Shown: positions 44,376 through 60,228 of the stretch, in pieces | How positions within the stretch are numbered: position 1 is the first letter of the stretch | Layout: each line of letters begins with the position of its first letter | Assembly: GCF_900589395.1 (NCBI RefSeq) | Contig: NZ_UUIS01000001.1 | Location: forward strand, 454,460 to 518,459 | Reading direction: 5' to 3' | DNA: 64,000 bases | DNA from: Pseudomonas viridiflava | GTDB taxonomy: Bacteria > Pseudomonadota > Gammaproteobacteria > Pseudomonadales > Pseudomonadaceae | Made by a program: the position numbers and the translations under genes | The notes under the pieces: model-generated | What the model saw: only the letters and a program-made list of their open reading frames with translations | Told to the model about the DNA's origin: nothing | Databases searched by the model: none

Positions 44376-45716
44376 TCAGGCACAAACTTCAGTAACCAGT
44401 TTTGCCAGTGCTTCGGCATAGCCGCGCACCTGCTTTTCTTCCTCGCCTTCGACCATGACCCGCACCAGCGGCTCGGTCCCGGACTTGCGTAGCAAGACCC
44501 GGCCACGCCCCGCCATTTCGGCCGTCACGCGCGCGCAAGCATCCTGCACGGCTGGATGCGTGACCGGATCGACACCGCCGGCAAAACGCACATTGATCAA
44601 CACCTGAGGGCACTTGCGCAGCGCCTGTCGAGCCTCTGCCAGGCTCTTGCCGCTGCGACGCAAGGCCATCAATACCTGCAGCGCGGCAATGATCGCATCG
44701 CCCGTGGTGGTGTGCTGCAGGCACACGACGTGCCCGGAGTTCTCGCCACCCAGCTGCCAGTTACGCTCAAGCATCTCGGCGATCACGTAGCGGTCACCGA
44801 CATTGGCACGCACGAACGGGATACCCAGCTCGGCAAGCCCCAGCTCCAGCCCCAGATTACTCATCAGGGTGCCAACGACGCCGCCGTTCAATCGATCGCG
44901 TTCATGCAGGTCACGCGCAATGATGTACATCAGCTCGTCGCCGTCGACGACCGCACCGGTGTGATCAACCATCAACACGCGGTCGCCATCGCCATCGAAA
45001 GCGATGCCCAGGTCAGCCTTTTCGGCCACCACCGCCGCCTGTACGGCCGCAAGATGGGTCGAACCACAGTCTTCGTTGATATTGAGCCCGTTAGGCTGCG
45101 CAGCCAGCACGTGGACCTGGGCACCCAGCTCACGGAACACATTGGGCGCAATCTTGTAGGTCGCCCCATGCGCACAATCGACCACCAGCTTGAGGCCGGC
45201 AAAGCTGGTGCTGGTCGGTACACTGCTTTTGCAGAACTCGATGTAGCGACCAGCCGCGTCGTTGATCCGTGACACCTTGCCAAGCTTGTCGGACTCGGCA
45301 ACGGTCATCGGCGCATCAAGCAACTCCTCGATCATCAGCTCGATCTCGTCAGGCAGTTTAGTGCCCCGACCAGAAAAGAACTTGATGCCGTTGTCGTAGT
45401 GCGGATTGTGCGAGGCACTGATCACGATGCCGGCCTCGGCATGGAAGGTGCGGGTCAGGTAGGCAATTGCCGGGGTGGGCATGGGCCCGAGCAGCATGAC
45501 ATCGGCACCGGCAGCCGACAGGCCCGCTTCCAGTGCTGATTCAAACATGTAGCCGGAAATACGGGTGTCCTTGCCCACCAGAATGCGACAGGCACCAAGG
45601 CGGCGAAAAGCCATACCTGCAGCCCAGCCCAGTTTGAGCATGAAATCAGGGGTAATAGGGTACTGACCAACACGACCGCGAATGCCGTCGGTGCCGAAAT
45701 ATTTTCTGTTACTCAT
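44376..45716 (-). CDS. glmM: Phosphoglucosamine mutase
   Basis: GlmM converts glucosamine 6-phosphate to glucosamine 1-phosphate for peptidoglycan and LPS precursors. The 446-aa phosphohexomutase has the active serine in [15 protein letters not shown] near residue 103, the Mg2+-binding [11 protein letters not shown] near 244, and the sugar-recognition GENSGHVV near 325. Starts [17 protein letters not shown]. It lies directly after folP and ftsH, the usual order. Confidence 0.97.
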   Translation of the reverse strand: MSNRKYFGTDGIRGRVGQYPITPDFMLKLGWAAGMAFRRLGACRILVGKDTRISGYMFESALEAGLSAAGADVMLLGPMPTPAIAYLTRTFHAEAGIVISASHNPHYDNGIKFFSGRGTKLPDEIELMIEELLDAPMTVAESDKLGKVSRINDAAGRYIEFCKSSVPTSTSFAGLKLVVDCAHGATYKIAPNVFRELGAQVHVLAAQPNGLNINEDCGSTHLAAVQAAVVAEKADLGIAFDGDGDRVLMVDHTGAVVDGDELMYIIARDLHERDRLNGGVVGTLMSNLGLELGLAELGIPFVRANVGDRYVIAEMLERNWQLGGENSGHVVCLQHTTTGDAIIAALQVLMALRRSGKSLAEARQALRKCPQVLINVRFAGGVDPVTHPAVQDACARVTAEMAGRGRVLLRKSGTEPLVRVMVEGEEEKQVRGYAEALAKLVTEVCA

Positions 45717-45734
45717 GGGTGATCCACCGTGTTC

Positions 45735-46586
45735 TTATTCTGCCGACTCGACAGCTGCGATCATGCGTACGACATCGACTGTTTCAGCGACATCATGCAC
45801 GCGCAGGATTTTTGCGCCCTTGGTCATCGCCAGGGCCGCCAGGGCCAGACCGCCATAAAGGCGATCGCCCACGGGACGCTCCAGTACCGCGCCGATCATA
45901 CTCTTGCGCGAGACACCGACCAACAAGGGTCTTCCCAAGGCATGAAGGGCTTCCATATGCCGGAACAGGCTGAGGTTATGCTCGAGAGTCTTGGCAAAAC
46001 CAAAACCGGGATCCAGGATGATGCGTTCGGCAGCGATACCGGCCGTCGCACATTCAGCCATTCGCATTGCCAGAAAGTCGCTTACCTCGACCAGCAGGTT
46101 GCTGTACTGGGGATTGTGCTGCATGTCGCCAGGCTCACCGAGCATGTGCATCAGGCAAACAGGCAGCCCCGTCTGCGCAGCGGCCTGCAAGGCGCCTGGA
46201 CGCCGCAATGAGCGCACATCATTGATCAGGCCCGCGCCCAGCCTGGCCGTTTCAAGAATGACTTCAGGCGTCGAGGTATCGACCGAGATGATGACGTCCA
46301 GCTCGCGGGCAATACGCTCGACCAGCGGCACAACACGCTCCAGCTCTTGATCGACGGACACCACGGCAGCGCCGGGCCGGGTCGATTCGCCGCCAATGTC
46401 GATCAGGGTCGCGCCGGCACGCACCATGCTTTCGGCATGCTGCAGTGCAGCGTCGCGCATGGCGTATCGCCCACCATCAGAAAAGGAGTCCGGGGTCGCA
46501 TTGAGAATGCCCATGACATGCGTCCGGGCCAGATCAAGAACCCGGTTGCCGCAAGGCAACCGGGTCGAGTACGGCGCAACAGTCAT
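45735..46586 (-). CDS. folP: Dihydropteroate synthase
   Basis: FolP condenses p-aminobenzoate with the pterin pyrophosphate in folate synthesis and is the sulfonamide target. The 283-aa TIM barrel has GILNATPDSFSDGG near residue 26, IDIGGESTRPGA near 62 and SVDTSTPEVI near 101, then DPGFGFAKT and VGVSRKSMIG. It follows ftsH by 8 nt and precedes glmM by 18 nt. Confidence 0.97.
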   Translation of the reverse strand: MTVAPYSTRLPCGNRVLDLARTHVMGILNATPDSFSDGGRYAMRDAALQHAESMVRAGATLIDIGGESTRPGAAVVSVDQELERVVPLVERIARELDVIISVDTSTPEVILETARLGAGLINDVRSLRRPGALQAAAQTGLPVCLMHMLGEPGDMQHNPQYSNLLVEVSDFLAMRMAECATAGIAAERIILDPGFGFAKTLEHNLSLFRHMEALHALGRPLLVGVSRKSMIGAVLERPVGDRLYGGLALAALAMTKGAKILRVHDVAETVDVVRMIAAVESAE

Positions 46587-46594
46587 GTCAGGCC

Positions 46595-48508
<1,914 letters not shown>

Positions 48509-48691
48509 TTAGCTACCCTCTGAAGCAAGCTCCACGCCGCAAGCGTGCCTCGCATGATAATCACCGCCCTAACTTACTACAGAACCCACAGCTGTGGCAG
48601 GCGCCGTCTGTAACCCTTTGTGAAACTTTAGCTACGCGATGTTCGTTCAGGCGGCACTTTCATGCCATTTGAAAAAAGCTATCGCCAGACC

Positions 48692-49342
48692 TCAAAAACG
48701 CTCGATGCTGGCCGAGCCTTCAATGCCGCGGAAACCACGGGCCAGCAAATATTGCTCGCGAGACCTGTCGCGTGACGACAGCGGCTTGCGCATCTGCACC
48801 TTGTCGAACAGGCGGCGAACGTCCTTGTGATAGACGTCGAAGCCTTCGCCCTGGAAGATCTTGATCAGAAAATCCCCGCCCGGTCGCAAGATACGACCTG
48901 CCAGGTCCAGTGCCAGTTCGCAGAGAAACATGGCGCGCGGCATGTCGACCGCACTCAATCCACTCATATTGGGGGCCATATCGGAAATCACAAGGTCTAC
49001 CTGTGTATTACCGACCGCCTCGAGGATTTGCGTCAGCACGGCGTCTTCGGTGAAGTCGCCCTGAATGAAGGTGACATCACCGATGGCGTCCATCTCCAGA
49101 ATGTCCGAGGCAATCAGCCGGCCCTGCCCGCCGATCAGCCGGCTGGTCACCTGCGACCAGCCGCCGGGCGCGGCGCCGAGGTCGACCACGGTCATGCCGG
49201 GCCGAATGATCTTGTCCTTCTCCTGGATTTCCAGAAGCTTGTAGCTGGCGCGCGAACGGTAGCCGTCCTTTTGCGCCATTTTTACGTATTTGTCGTCGAA
49301 ATGTTCTTTCAGCCAATTCTGGCTGGACTTGGAAGGCTTCAC
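48692..49342 (-). CDS. rlmE: 23S rRNA (uridine(2552)-2'-O)-methyltransferase
   Basis: RlmE (FtsJ/RrmJ) methylates U2552 in the A-loop of 23S rRNA, a late 50S step. The 216-aa protein has [19 protein letters not shown] (catalytic Lys), the AdoMet motif [26 protein letters not shown] (catalytic Asp), and [11 protein letters not shown] (catalytic Lys), i.e. the K-D-K-E set. GTG 49342 is chosen with GAGG upstream; the longer frame to 49369 lacks a site. It is divergent from yhbY, followed by ftsH. Confidence 0.96.
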   Translation of the reverse strand: MKPSKSSQNWLKEHFDDKYVKMAQKDGYRSRASYKLLEIQEKDKIIRPGMTVVDLGAAPGGWSQVTSRLIGGQGRLIASDILEMDAIGDVTFIQGDFTEDAVLTQILEAVGNTQVDLVISDMAPNMSGLSAVDMPRAMFLCELALDLAGRILRPGGDFLIKIFQGEGFDVYHKDVRRLFDKVQMRKPLSSRDRSREQYLLARGFRGIEGSASIERF

Positions 49343-49443
49343 TGGGCACCTCGGAAATAAACGGGTCACGATTAATAGGGCGGTCCCCGACTCGCTCGGG
49401 TAAACTGGCCGCCGTTTTTACCAGACCAGACGCAGGGGTCATT

Positions 49444-49752
49444 ATGCCGCTCACTCAAGAGCAGAAGAAACAGTACAAATCCATTGGCCACCATCTGAAA
49501 CCGGTTTTGATCGTGGCAGACAACGGATTGACCGAGGGTGTGCTCGCCGAACTGGAGCGCGCACTGAGCGATCACGAACTGATCAAGGTCAAGGTCAACG
49601 TTCTGGACCGCGAAAGCCGTCTGCAAGCCATTGCCGGTCTGTGCAAGACAGGGTCTGCGGAGCTGGTGCAGGTCATCGGCAAGATGGCACTGATTTACCG
49701 CAAGAACCCCAAGGTCAACAAGAACCTGTCCAACGTTCATCGCGCCAGCTGA
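49444..49752 (+). CDS. yhbY: Ribosome assembly RNA-binding protein YhbY
   Basis: YhbY is a CRM-domain protein that binds 50S precursors. The 102-aa protein starts MPLTQEQKKQYKSIGHHLKP, with VLIVADNGLTEGVLAELERAL and a GLCKTGS loop near 72, the GxxG-type RNA-binding element of the CRM domain. Length is typical. ATG 49444 has AGGGG upstream. It is divergent from rlmE, with 101 bp in between. Confidence 0.94.
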   Translation: MPLTQEQKKQYKSIGHHLKPVLIVADNGLTEGVLAELERALSDHELIKVKVNVLDRESRLQAIAGLCKTGSAELVQVIGKMALIYRKNPKVNKNLSNVHRAS

Positions 49753-49795
49753 CACCGCTTCAAGCAGGCTGCGTTCGTAGCCTGGCCCTAAAAGC

Positions 49796-49830
49796 AGGCC
49801 GCCCACCCGGAATATCCGGGCGGGCGGCCT
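49796..49830. terminator. Strong GC hairpin between yhbY and greA
   Basis: A 15-bp stem with one mismatch, AGGCCGCCCACCCGG (49796-49810) with its inverse (49816-49830), loop AATAT. T-tracts are poor on both sides, so it may act as a barrier or bidirectional terminator for the convergent yhbY and greA transcripts. Confidence 0.65.
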
Positions 49831-49876
49831 AAGCTCATTCAGCAGCAGGTTGGAAAATCGCCTCCTGCAAGTCGCC

Positions 49877-50349
49877 TCAGATGTGGCGAACCTCGACAAT
49901 CTCGTACTCGATCACGCCCTTGGGTGTCGTCACCGCCACCACATCACCTTCCTGCTTGGCAATCAGCGCACGCGCGATAGGCGAGCCTACCGAGATCTTG
50001 CCCAGCTTGATGTCCGCCTCGTCCTCACCAACGATCTGGTAGGTCACGCTTTCGTCGGTGTCGACATTGGCGATTTCCACAGTCGTGCCGAAAATCACCT
50101 TGCCGGCGTGCTCGATGGTGGTGACGTCGATCACCACGGCATTCTGCATGCGGCCTTCGATATCGCGGATCCGCGCCTCGACCATGCCCTGCTGCTCGCG
50201 GGCGGCATGGTACTCGGCGTTTTCCTTGAGGTCGCCCAGCTCGCGCGCAGTCCCGATGTCTTGGCTGAGCTTGGGGCGGACCACCTTGGTCAGGTGGGCA
50301 TGTTCTTCTTCCAGGGCGCGAGCGCCCTGGACGGTCATGGGGTATTTAA

Positions 50350-50353
<4 letters not shown>
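49877..50353 (-). CDS. greA: Transcription elongation factor GreA
   Basis: GreA rescues backtracked RNA polymerase by stimulating transcript cleavage. The 158-aa protein has the N-terminal coiled-coil ([18 protein letters not shown] through [11 protein letters not shown]) with the acidic tip DLKENAEY at about 41-48, and the C-terminal FKBP-like domain (VSIG-type [15 protein letters not shown]). The start overlaps the carB stop by 4 nt (ATGA), so it is the last gene of carA-carB-greA. Confidence 0.97.
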
Positions 50354-53571
<3,218 letters not shown>

Positions 53572-53630
53572 GGGTTGTCACTCAACTCCGCAATTCAGTC
53601 GGCAAGCCGTCTTGAATATTCATGGCGATG

Positions 53631-53673
53631 CCGGGTGGCAGCGACCGGACCGACAAGGTCCGGGGCCACCCGG
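53631..53673 (-). repeat. Nested hairpin in the carA-carB gap
   Basis: CCGGGTGGC (53631-53639) / GCCACCCGG (53665-53673) encloses CCGGACC (53645-53651) / GGTCCGG (53657-53663). It stands in the 134-bp gap. A P. aeruginosa carAB operon reported an additional small ORF between these genes; here I see only structure. It may tune the CarA:CarB ratio by partial termination or RNA stability. Confidence 0.6.
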
Positions 53674-53705
53674 GCACCCGCTTGTTGCATTTTCAAGGCA
53701 GCCGG

Positions 53706-54842
53706 TCAGCGGCGCTTGGCCATGGCATCGATGAAGCGATCGAACAAAGGCGCTACATCGTTTGGACCCGGGCTCGCCTCAGGGTGACCCTGGAAGCTGA
53801 ACGCGCTCTTGTCGGTGCGCTCGATACCCTGCAGGGTGCCGTCGAACAGCGACTTGTGGATGGCGCGGACGTTGCCTGGCAGGGTGGCCTCGTCGACCGC
53901 AAAACCGTGGTTCTGGCTGGTGATCATGACCACACCGCTGTCCAGGTCCTGCACCGGGTGGTTGGCACCGTGGTGGCCGTGCCCCATCTTGACGGTCTTG
54001 GCACCGGAGGCCAGGGCCAGCAGCTGGTGGCCCAGGCAGATGCCGAACACCGGGATTTCGGTTTCCAGCACATCCTTGATCGCCTGGATGGCATAGTCGC
54101 ACGGCTCGGGGTCACCCGGGCCGTTGGACAGGAACACGCCGTCCGGGTTGAGTGCCAGGACATCGCTGGCCGGGGTCTGTGCCGGCACCACGGTGACGCG
54201 GCAGCCGCGCTCGACCAGCATGCGCAGGATGTTGACCTTGACGCCGTAGTCGAAGGCCACGACATGGTAAGGCAGGTCGGCAGCCGGAATTTCCGGGTGG
54301 CTGTCGGTTTTCAGTTCCCAGACACTGGAGCGCCACTCATAACGCTCCTTGGTGCTGACCACTTTGGCCAGGTCCATGCCCTTGAGGCCCGGGAAGCCGC
54401 GCGCCGCGGCGATGGCGGCTTCGTCGCTGATGTTGTCACCGGCCAGGATGCAGCCGTTCTGGGCGCCCTTTTCGCGCAGGATGCGCGTCAGGCGACGGGT
54501 GTCGATGCCGGCGATGGCCACCACGCTGTTGGCCTTGAGGTAGTCCTGCAGGGACATCTTGCTGCGCCAGTTACTGGCAACCAGGGGCAGGTCACGAATG
54601 ACCAGGCCGGCCGACCAGACGCGATCCGACTCGGCATCTTCCGGGGTGATGCCGGTGTTGCCGATATGCGGGTAAGTCAGGGTGACGATTTGCTGGGCAT
54701 AGGAAGGATCGGTAAGGATTTCCTGATAGCCGGTCATTGCGGTGTTGAACACCACCTCACCAACAGTCTGACCGTCGGCTCCAATGGCTTCACCGCGAAA
54801 AATGCTGCCATCAGCAAGGGCGAGTATGGCTGGCTTAGTCAA
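53706..54842 (-). CDS. carA: Carbamoyl-phosphate synthase small subunit (glutaminase)
   Basis: CarA hydrolyses glutamine and passes ammonia to CarB. The 378-aa protein has the N-terminal CPSase domain ([24 protein letters not shown] in residues about 27-50) and a class I glutamine amidotransferase domain with the catalytic Cys in [17 protein letters not shown] near 268 and FCV-type HxE (GHPEASPGP near 352). It starts with TTG 54842 after GGGAGG five nt upstream. It is headed by a palindrome-rich 248-bp region shared with the dapB end. Confidence 0.97.
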   Translation of the reverse strand: MTKPAILALADGSIFRGEAIGADGQTVGEVVFNTAMTGYQEILTDPSYAQQIVTLTYPHIGNTGITPEDAESDRVWSAGLVIRDLPLVASNWRSKMSLQDYLKANSVVAIAGIDTRRLTRILREKGAQNGCILAGDNISDEAAIAAARGFPGLKGMDLAKVVSTKERYEWRSSVWELKTDSHPEIPAADLPYHVVAFDYGVKVNILRMLVERGCRVTVVPAQTPASDVLALNPDGVFLSNGPGDPEPCDYAIQAIKDVLETEIPVFGICLGHQLLALASGAKTVKMGHGHHGANHPVQDLDSGVVMITSQNHGFAVDEATLPGNVRAIHKSLFDGTLQGIERTDKSAFSFQGHPEASPGPNDVAPLFDRFIDAMAKRR

Positions 54843-54887
54843 GAAGACCTCCCGTAAATAAAGCCTGAAAGGGCGATCGCAGGTTGT

Positions 54888-54926
54888 AAAAAAGCGGAAT
54901 GACGTTTTGATACGTCACCCCGCTTT
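54888..54926 (-). terminator. T-run terminator between dapB and carA
   Basis: AAAGCGG...TGACG (54891-54904) pairs with CGTCA..CCGCTTT (54913-54926); the minus strand then has six T. It ends only 46 nt before carA. It may be the dapB terminator or a carA attenuator. Confidence 0.8.
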
Positions 54927-54945
54927 CTTATGGATTCATCTGCGC

Positions 54946-55080
54946 GCTTTTAGTGGACACACTAAAGCTGTAGCTTACAGAAAAGGCCTGTTTTGGTCTA
55001 CTGGAAATGCAGCCAATCTGGGCATGTCAATTCTGTCGCCAAGCGCCAAGGTCGTGAAAATCCAGGATTTTCGCCGACCT
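54946..55080 (-). repeat. Palindrome cluster between dapB and carA
   Basis: Three perfect inverted repeats: TTTAGTG/CACTAAA (54949-54955, 54960-54966, loop GACA); CTGTA/TACAG (54968-54972, 54976-54980); GAAAATCC/GGATTTTC (55056-55063, 55065-55072) with flanking AGGTC/GACCT (55049-55053, 55076-55080). The last is 11 nt past the dapB stop and is likely a 3' RNA hairpin. The first two could be operators for carA. Confidence 0.55.
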
Positions 55081-55090
55081 CGACCGTTAA

Positions 55091-55915
<825 letters not shown>

Positions 55916-57049
55916 TTACAAATCGCCGAAGAAACGCTTCACACCCTCGAACCAGCCACTGGCCTTGGGAGAGTGCGACTGGTCACCTTCGAGCGACTCA
56001 CGGAACTCCTCGAGCAGTTCGCGCTGGCGCTTGCCCAGGTTCACCGGTGTTTCGACCGCGACACGGCACATCAGGTCACCAGGGCCACCACCGCGTACCG
56101 GCGCCACGCCCTTGCCGCGCAGGCGGAACTGCTTGCCGGTCTGGGTGCCTTCGGGGATCTTCAACTTGACGCGACCATCCAGGGTCGGCACTTCCAGTTC
56201 GCCGCCCAGCGCTGCATCGGTGAAGCTGATCGGCACCTCACAGAACAGGTGCTTGCCGTCGCGCTGGAAAATCGGGTGCTCGCGCACATTGATGACCACG
56301 TACAGGTCACCACTTGGACCGCTGTGCGGGCCGGCCTCGCCTTCGCCCGACAGGCGGATGCGATCGCCGGTGTCGACGCCTGGCGGCACCTTGACCGACA
56401 GAGTCTTGTATTCCTCGACCCGGCCTTCGCCATTGCAGGATTCGCACGGGTCGGAAATGATCTTGCCGTTGCCATGGCAGCGCGGGCAGGTCTGCTGCAC
56501 CGAGAAGAAGCCCTGCTGCATGCGCACCTGGCCGATACCGCCACAGGTCGGGCAGGTGATCGGCGACGAGCCTTTCTTGGCACCGCTGCCGTCGCACGGC
56601 TTGCAGTTGACCAGTGTCGGCACGCGGATATTCACGGTCGTGCCGCGCACCGCTTCTTCCAGGTTCAGTTCCAGCGTATAGCGCAGGTCGCTGCCGCGCT
56701 GTGGACCGCCACGGCCACCGCCGCCGCGACCACCGCCGAAAAAGTCACTGAACACGTCACCGAAAATATCGGAGAAGTTCGCACCACCTGCACCGAAGCC
56801 ACCACCGCCGCCACCCATGCTCGGGTCGACGCCGGCATGACCGTATTGGTCGTAGGCCGCGCGTTTGCTGGCGTCGGACAACACTTCGTAGGCCTCGTTG
56901 GCCTCCTTGAAGAGCTCTTCCGACGCCTTGTCATCCGGGTTACGGTCAGGGTGGTGCTTCATCGCCAGACGGCGATAGGCCTTCTTCAGCTCTGCCTCAC
57001 CGGCGCCGCGCTCGACCCCCAACACTTCGTAATAGTCACGCTTAGCCAT
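55916..57049 (-). CDS. dnaJ: Molecular chaperone DnaJ
   Basis: DnaJ delivers clients to DnaK and triggers its ATPase. The 377-aa protein has the J domain ([17 protein letters not shown], then HHPDRN near 33), a Gly/Phe region (about 75-120), four CxxCxGxG zinc repeats ([10 protein letters not shown] to CESCNGEGR, about 145-210), and the C-terminal client domain. ATG 57049 begins [11 protein letters not shown]. It lies 326 bp after dnaK in a REP-rich gap and 21 bp before dapB. Confidence 0.98.
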   Translation of the reverse strand: MAKRDYYEVLGVERGAGEAELKKAYRRLAMKHHPDRNPDDKASEELFKEANEAYEVLSDASKRAAYDQYGHAGVDPSMGGGGGGFGAGGANFSDIFGDVFSDFFGGGRGGGGRGGPQRGSDLRYTLELNLEEAVRGTTVNIRVPTLVNCKPCDGSGAKKGSSPITCPTCGGIGQVRMQQGFFSVQQTCPRCHGNGKIISDPCESCNGEGRVEEYKTLSVKVPPGVDTGDRIRLSGEGEAGPHSGPSGDLYVVINVREHPIFQRDGKHLFCEVPISFTDAALGGELEVPTLDGRVKLKIPEGTQTGKQFRLRGKGVAPVRGGGPGDLMCRVAVETPVNLGKRQRELLEEFRESLEGDQSHSPKASGWFEGVKRFFGDL

Positions 57050-57375
57050 ATTGTCTTCCGCACTCTTGAGGACGTCCGGCCAGACTCTCCTGAGCCTGGC
57101 CTGACTCGTTGAGCCCAATAAAGGCCCGGACCCAACTCACGTCAATTCAACGATCCTGGTCTTCGTTCAACGGTCAATGACCGACCGAGAAAGCGGCAGA
57201 ACAAGCGCTGATGCAGGAGCATCAACACCTTGCCGCAAGGTGCTTGCCGCCTTGGCGCAAACACCGGAAATTTCGTCTGCTCCAGACACGCCAACGCGGG
57301 AGCAAGCTCCCGCGCGGCGACATCCTACCAGCGACCGCAACACAGCGGTCAACCGGCTTGCAAGTGAGCCTGCGC
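57050..57375. other. dnaK-dnaJ intergenic region with REP-like palindromes
   Basis: This 326-bp gap between dnaK and dnaJ holds a perfect 9+2+9 palindrome (CGCGGGAGC-AA-GCTCCCGCG, 57295-57314), CACCTTG/CAAGGTG (57226-57232, 57236-57242), and GATGC/GCATC (57210-57214, 57219-57223). The first resembles a single Pseudomonas REP arm. There is no clear T-run terminator or -35/-10 pair. No gene here. Confidence 0.6.
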
Positions 57376-59292
57376 TTACTTGTTGTCCTTGACTTCTTCG
57401 AACTCGGCGTCGACGACGTCATCAGGCTTGGCTGTACCTTCGGCTGGCTTGGCAGCGGCTTCAGGATTTTCAGCCTGCTCGGCGTACATCTTCTGAGCGA
57501 TCGGCGCGGAAACCTTCGACAGCTCCTCGACCTTGGCTTCGATCAGCGCCTTGTCGTCGCCTTTGACAGCAGCTTCCAGTGCAACCAGTGCAGCCTCGAC
57601 AGCGGTCTTCTCTTCAGCGGTGACCTTGTCGCCGGCGTCAGAGATCATCTTGCGAGTCGAATGCACCAGTGCATCGCCCTGGTTGCGGGCAGAGGCCAGT
57701 TCTTCGAACTTGCGGTCTTCTTCGGCGTTGACTTCGGCGTCACGCACCATCTGCTGGATTTCTTCCTCGGACAGACCGGAGTTGGCCTTGATCACGATGG
57801 ACTGCTGCTTGCCGGTGGCCTTGTCTTTGGCGCCGACGTGCAGGATGCCGTTGGCGTCGATGTCGAAGGTCACTTCGATTTGCGGCACGCCGCGTGGTGC
57901 GGGTGGAATCTCGGCCAGGTCGAACTTGCCCAGGGACTTGTTCTGGCCAGCCTGCTTGCGCTCACCTTGCAGCACGTGGATGGTCACGGCGTTCTGGTTA
58001 TCGTCGGCAGTGGAGAAGACCTGCGATTTCTTGGTCGGAATCGTGGTGTTCTTCTCGATCAGCGCGGTCATCACGCCACCCATGGTTTCGATACCCAGGG
58101 TCAGCGGGCTGACGTCCAGCAGCAGGACGTCCTTGACGTCACCGGCCAGTACCGCACCCTGGATGGCAGCACCCATGGCAACGGCTTCGTCAGGGTTGAC
58201 GTCCTTGCGCGCTTCCTTGCCGAAGAAATCGGTCACCAGCTTCTGCACCAGCGGCATACGGGTCTGACCGCCGACCAGGATCACGTCGTTGATCGCGCCG
58301 ATGTCGATGCCGGCATCTTTCAGGGCGACGCGGCAAGGCTCGATGGTGCGCTGCACCAGGTCTTCGACCAGCGATTCCAGCTTGGAGCGGGAGATCTTCA
58401 CGTTCAAGTGCTTCGGACCGGTAGCGTCTGCAGTGATGTACGGCAGGTTGACGTCGGTCTGCAGGCTGGAGGACAGCTCGATCTTCGCTTTTTCAGCGGC
58501 TTCTTTCAGGCGCTGCATCGCCAGCGGATCACCCTTGAGGTTGATGCCGCTTTCTTTCTTGAATTCGTCGACAAGGTAGTCGATCAGACGGATGTCGAAG
58601 TCTTCACCACCCAGGAACGTGTCACCGTTGGTGGCCAGTACTTCAAACTGGTGCTCGCCGTCGACTTCGGCAATCTCGATTACCGACACGTCGAAAGTAC
58701 CGCCACCCAGGTCATAAACGATCACGGTGTGATCGCCCTTGGCCTTGTCCATGCCGTAGGCCAGCGCAGCCGCAGTCGGCTCGTTGATGATGCGCTTGAC
58801 GTCCAGGCCGGCAATACGACCGGCGTCCTTGGTGGCCTGACGCTGGCTGTCGTTGAAGTAGGCCGGGACGGTGATGACCGCCTCGGTCACAGGCTCGCCG
58901 AGGTAGTCTTCGGCCGTCTTCTTCATTTTCTTCAGGATTTCAGCGGAAATCTGAGGAGGCGCCATCTTCTGGCCATTGACCTCGACCCAGGCATCACCGT
59001 TGTCAGCCTTGGAAATCTTGTAAGGCACCATCTGGATGTCTTTCTGAACGACTTCTTCGTCGAAACGACGGCCGATCAGACGCTTTACCGCGTACAGGGT
59101 GTTGTGCGGGTTGGTGACCGCCTGGCGCTTGGCCGACTGGCCAACCAGGATTTCGCCGTCATTGGCGTAGGCCACGATCGAAGGCGTGGTGCGGGTGCCT
59201 TCGGCGTTTTCGATCACTTTGACGTTGCCGCCTTCCAGAATCGAAACGCAGGAGTTGGTGGTCCCCAGGTCGATACCGATAATTCTGCCCAT
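57376..59292 (-). CDS. dnaK: Molecular chaperone DnaK (Hsp70)
   Basis: DnaK is the ATP-dependent Hsp70 chaperone. The 638-aa protein starts [18 protein letters not shown], with the actin-like ATPase signature motifs ([15 protein letters not shown] near 192, [14 protein letters not shown] near 337), the linker region [15 protein letters not shown] near 388-402, the beta substrate domain and a helical lid, ending in Glu/Val-rich [18 protein letters not shown] 59292 is preferred to the GTG/ATG codons up to 59328. It follows grpE by 101 nt. Confidence 0.98.
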   Translation of the reverse strand: MGRIIGIDLGTTNSCVSILEGGNVKVIENAEGTRTTPSIVAYANDGEILVGQSAKRQAVTNPHNTLYAVKRLIGRRFDEEVVQKDIQMVPYKISKADNGDAWVEVNGQKMAPPQISAEILKKMKKTAEDYLGEPVTEAVITVPAYFNDSQRQATKDAGRIAGLDVKRIINEPTAAALAYGMDKAKGDHTVIVYDLGGGTFDVSVIEIAEVDGEHQFEVLATNGDTFLGGEDFDIRLIDYLVDEFKKESGINLKGDPLAMQRLKEAAEKAKIELSSSLQTDVNLPYITADATGPKHLNVKISRSKLESLVEDLVQRTIEPCRVALKDAGIDIGAINDVILVGGQTRMPLVQKLVTDFFGKEARKDVNPDEAVAMGAAIQGAVLAGDVKDVLLLDVSPLTLGIETMGGVMTALIEKNTTIPTKKSQVFSTADDNQNAVTIHVLQGERKQAGQNKSLGKFDLAEIPPAPRGVPQIEVTFDIDANGILHVGAKDKATGKQQSIVIKANSGLSEEEIQQMVRDAEVNAEEDRKFEELASARNQGDALVHSTRKMISDAGDKVTAEEKTAVEAALVALEAAVKGDDKALIEAKVEELSKVSAPIAQKMYAEQAENPEAAAKPAEGTAKPDDVVDAEFEEVKDNK

Positions 59293-59393
59293 CTTTACTC
59301 TCCCGAAACTTTTGTAGGGTTGCCGCAACCGGGTTCACAGATTGCGGTAGCACTTGAACGCTTGACCTTTAAATGGGGGCTGGTCGGCCGATT

Positions 59394-59957
59394 TCAAGCC
59401 TGCTCGTCAATCGACGGTTTGGCAGGCGAAGGGGCCTTGCTGACCACGACCATCGCCGGGCGCAGCAGGCGACCATTGAGCTGGTAGCCCTTCTGGAACA
59501 CCTTGAGCACCGTGTTGGGCTCGACGTTGGCATTTTCTTCCATGGCCATGGCCTGGTGCTGATCAGCATTGAATGGCTGGCCGTGTGGATCGACCGCCTC
59601 CAGCTGATAGCGCTTGAGCGTGTCCTGAAACATCTTGAGGGTCAGCTCGATGCCTTCGCGCATCGGACGGATGCTTTGATCGTCCGGGCTGGACAGGTCC
59701 AGGCCGCGCTCCAGGCTGTCGATGATCGGCAACAGATCACCGGCAAATTTCTCCAGCGCAAACTTGTGCGCCTTTTCTACATCCTGCTCGGCACGGCGGC
59801 GGACATTCTGCAGATCCGCAGCCACACGCAGAGATTGGTCCTGCGCGGCAGCCAGCTGCTCTTCGAGCACCTGCACGCGCACTGCCAGGTCTTCACCTGT
59901 TGCCGATTGCGCAGCCTGATCCTGAGCCTGCGTATCCAGATTCTGTTCGTCAGCCAT
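59394..59957 (-). CDS. grpE: Nucleotide exchange factor GrpE
   Basis: GrpE releases ADP from DnaK and acts as a thermosensor. The 187-aa protein has an acidic/Gln-rich N-terminus ([18 protein letters not shown]), a long coiled-coil (about 25-85), and the C-terminal beta domain with [20 protein letters not shown] and [19 protein letters not shown] precedes ATG 59957. It is the first gene after a sigma-32 promoter (60011-60038), so it heads the grpE-dnaK-dnaJ heat-shock series. Confidence 0.97.
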   Translation of the reverse strand: MADEQNLDTQAQDQAAQSATGEDLAVRVQVLEEQLAAAQDQSLRVAADLQNVRRRAEQDVEKAHKFALEKFAGDLLPIIDSLERGLDLSSPDDQSIRPMREGIELTLKMFQDTLKRYQLEAVDPHGQPFNADQHQAMAMEENANVEPNTVLKVFQKGYQLNGRLLRPAMVVVSKAPSPAKPSIDEQA

Positions 59958-60010
59958 AGAGCTCTCCTTTCAAAAACGTCCGCGAACCCAACTCGCGCTT
60001 CTGACCCCCT

Positions 60011-60038
60011 ATATGGGAACGGAATTTACGGCTTCAAG
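60011..60038 (-). promoter_or_regulatory. Sigma-32 (RpoH) heat-shock promoter of grpE-dnaK
   Basis: Minus strand CTTGAA (60033-60038), 15-nt spacer, CCCATAT (60011-60017). The RpoH consensus is CTTGAA, 13-15 nt, CCCCATAT; only one C is lost. It is 54 nt from the grpE start. Confidence 0.9.
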
Positions 60039-60168
60039 GGCTGGGCATGCAGGAAGTTGCCGAATGTGATGAAAAAACACGCCATAAAATCGAAGCGAGC
60101 CCTTCAAGCCGGTGACAGGAAGAACTAAGGCCGTACGTCGACCGATGAAATCGAACTAAAAGCAGGCA

Positions 60169-60205
60169 TTGTCAGAGCCGAATCAAACACTGTATAAATA
60201 ACCAG
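60169..60205 (+). promoter_or_regulatory. recN promoter with LexA box
   Basis: TTGTCA (60169-60174) and TATAAA (60193-60198) have an 18-nt spacer. CTGTATAAATAACCAG (60190-60205) fits the SOS box CTG-N10-CAG and overlaps the -10 box, so LexA would block polymerase. recN is 24 nt away. The right half is ACCAG instead of ACAG. Confidence 0.85.
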
Positions 60206-60228
60206 AAGAACTGCTTCGGAGCCACTTC

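Noticed and set aside
48586-48597. 12-bp palindrome CCACAGCTGTGG upstream of ftsH
   Set aside because: A short stand-alone palindrome of this size can occur by chance in this GC content, and no partner or promoter box supports a role.
57211-59487. A 758-codon plus-strand open frame
   Set aside because: Antisense to dnaK, crossing the non-coding gap; no recognisable protein.
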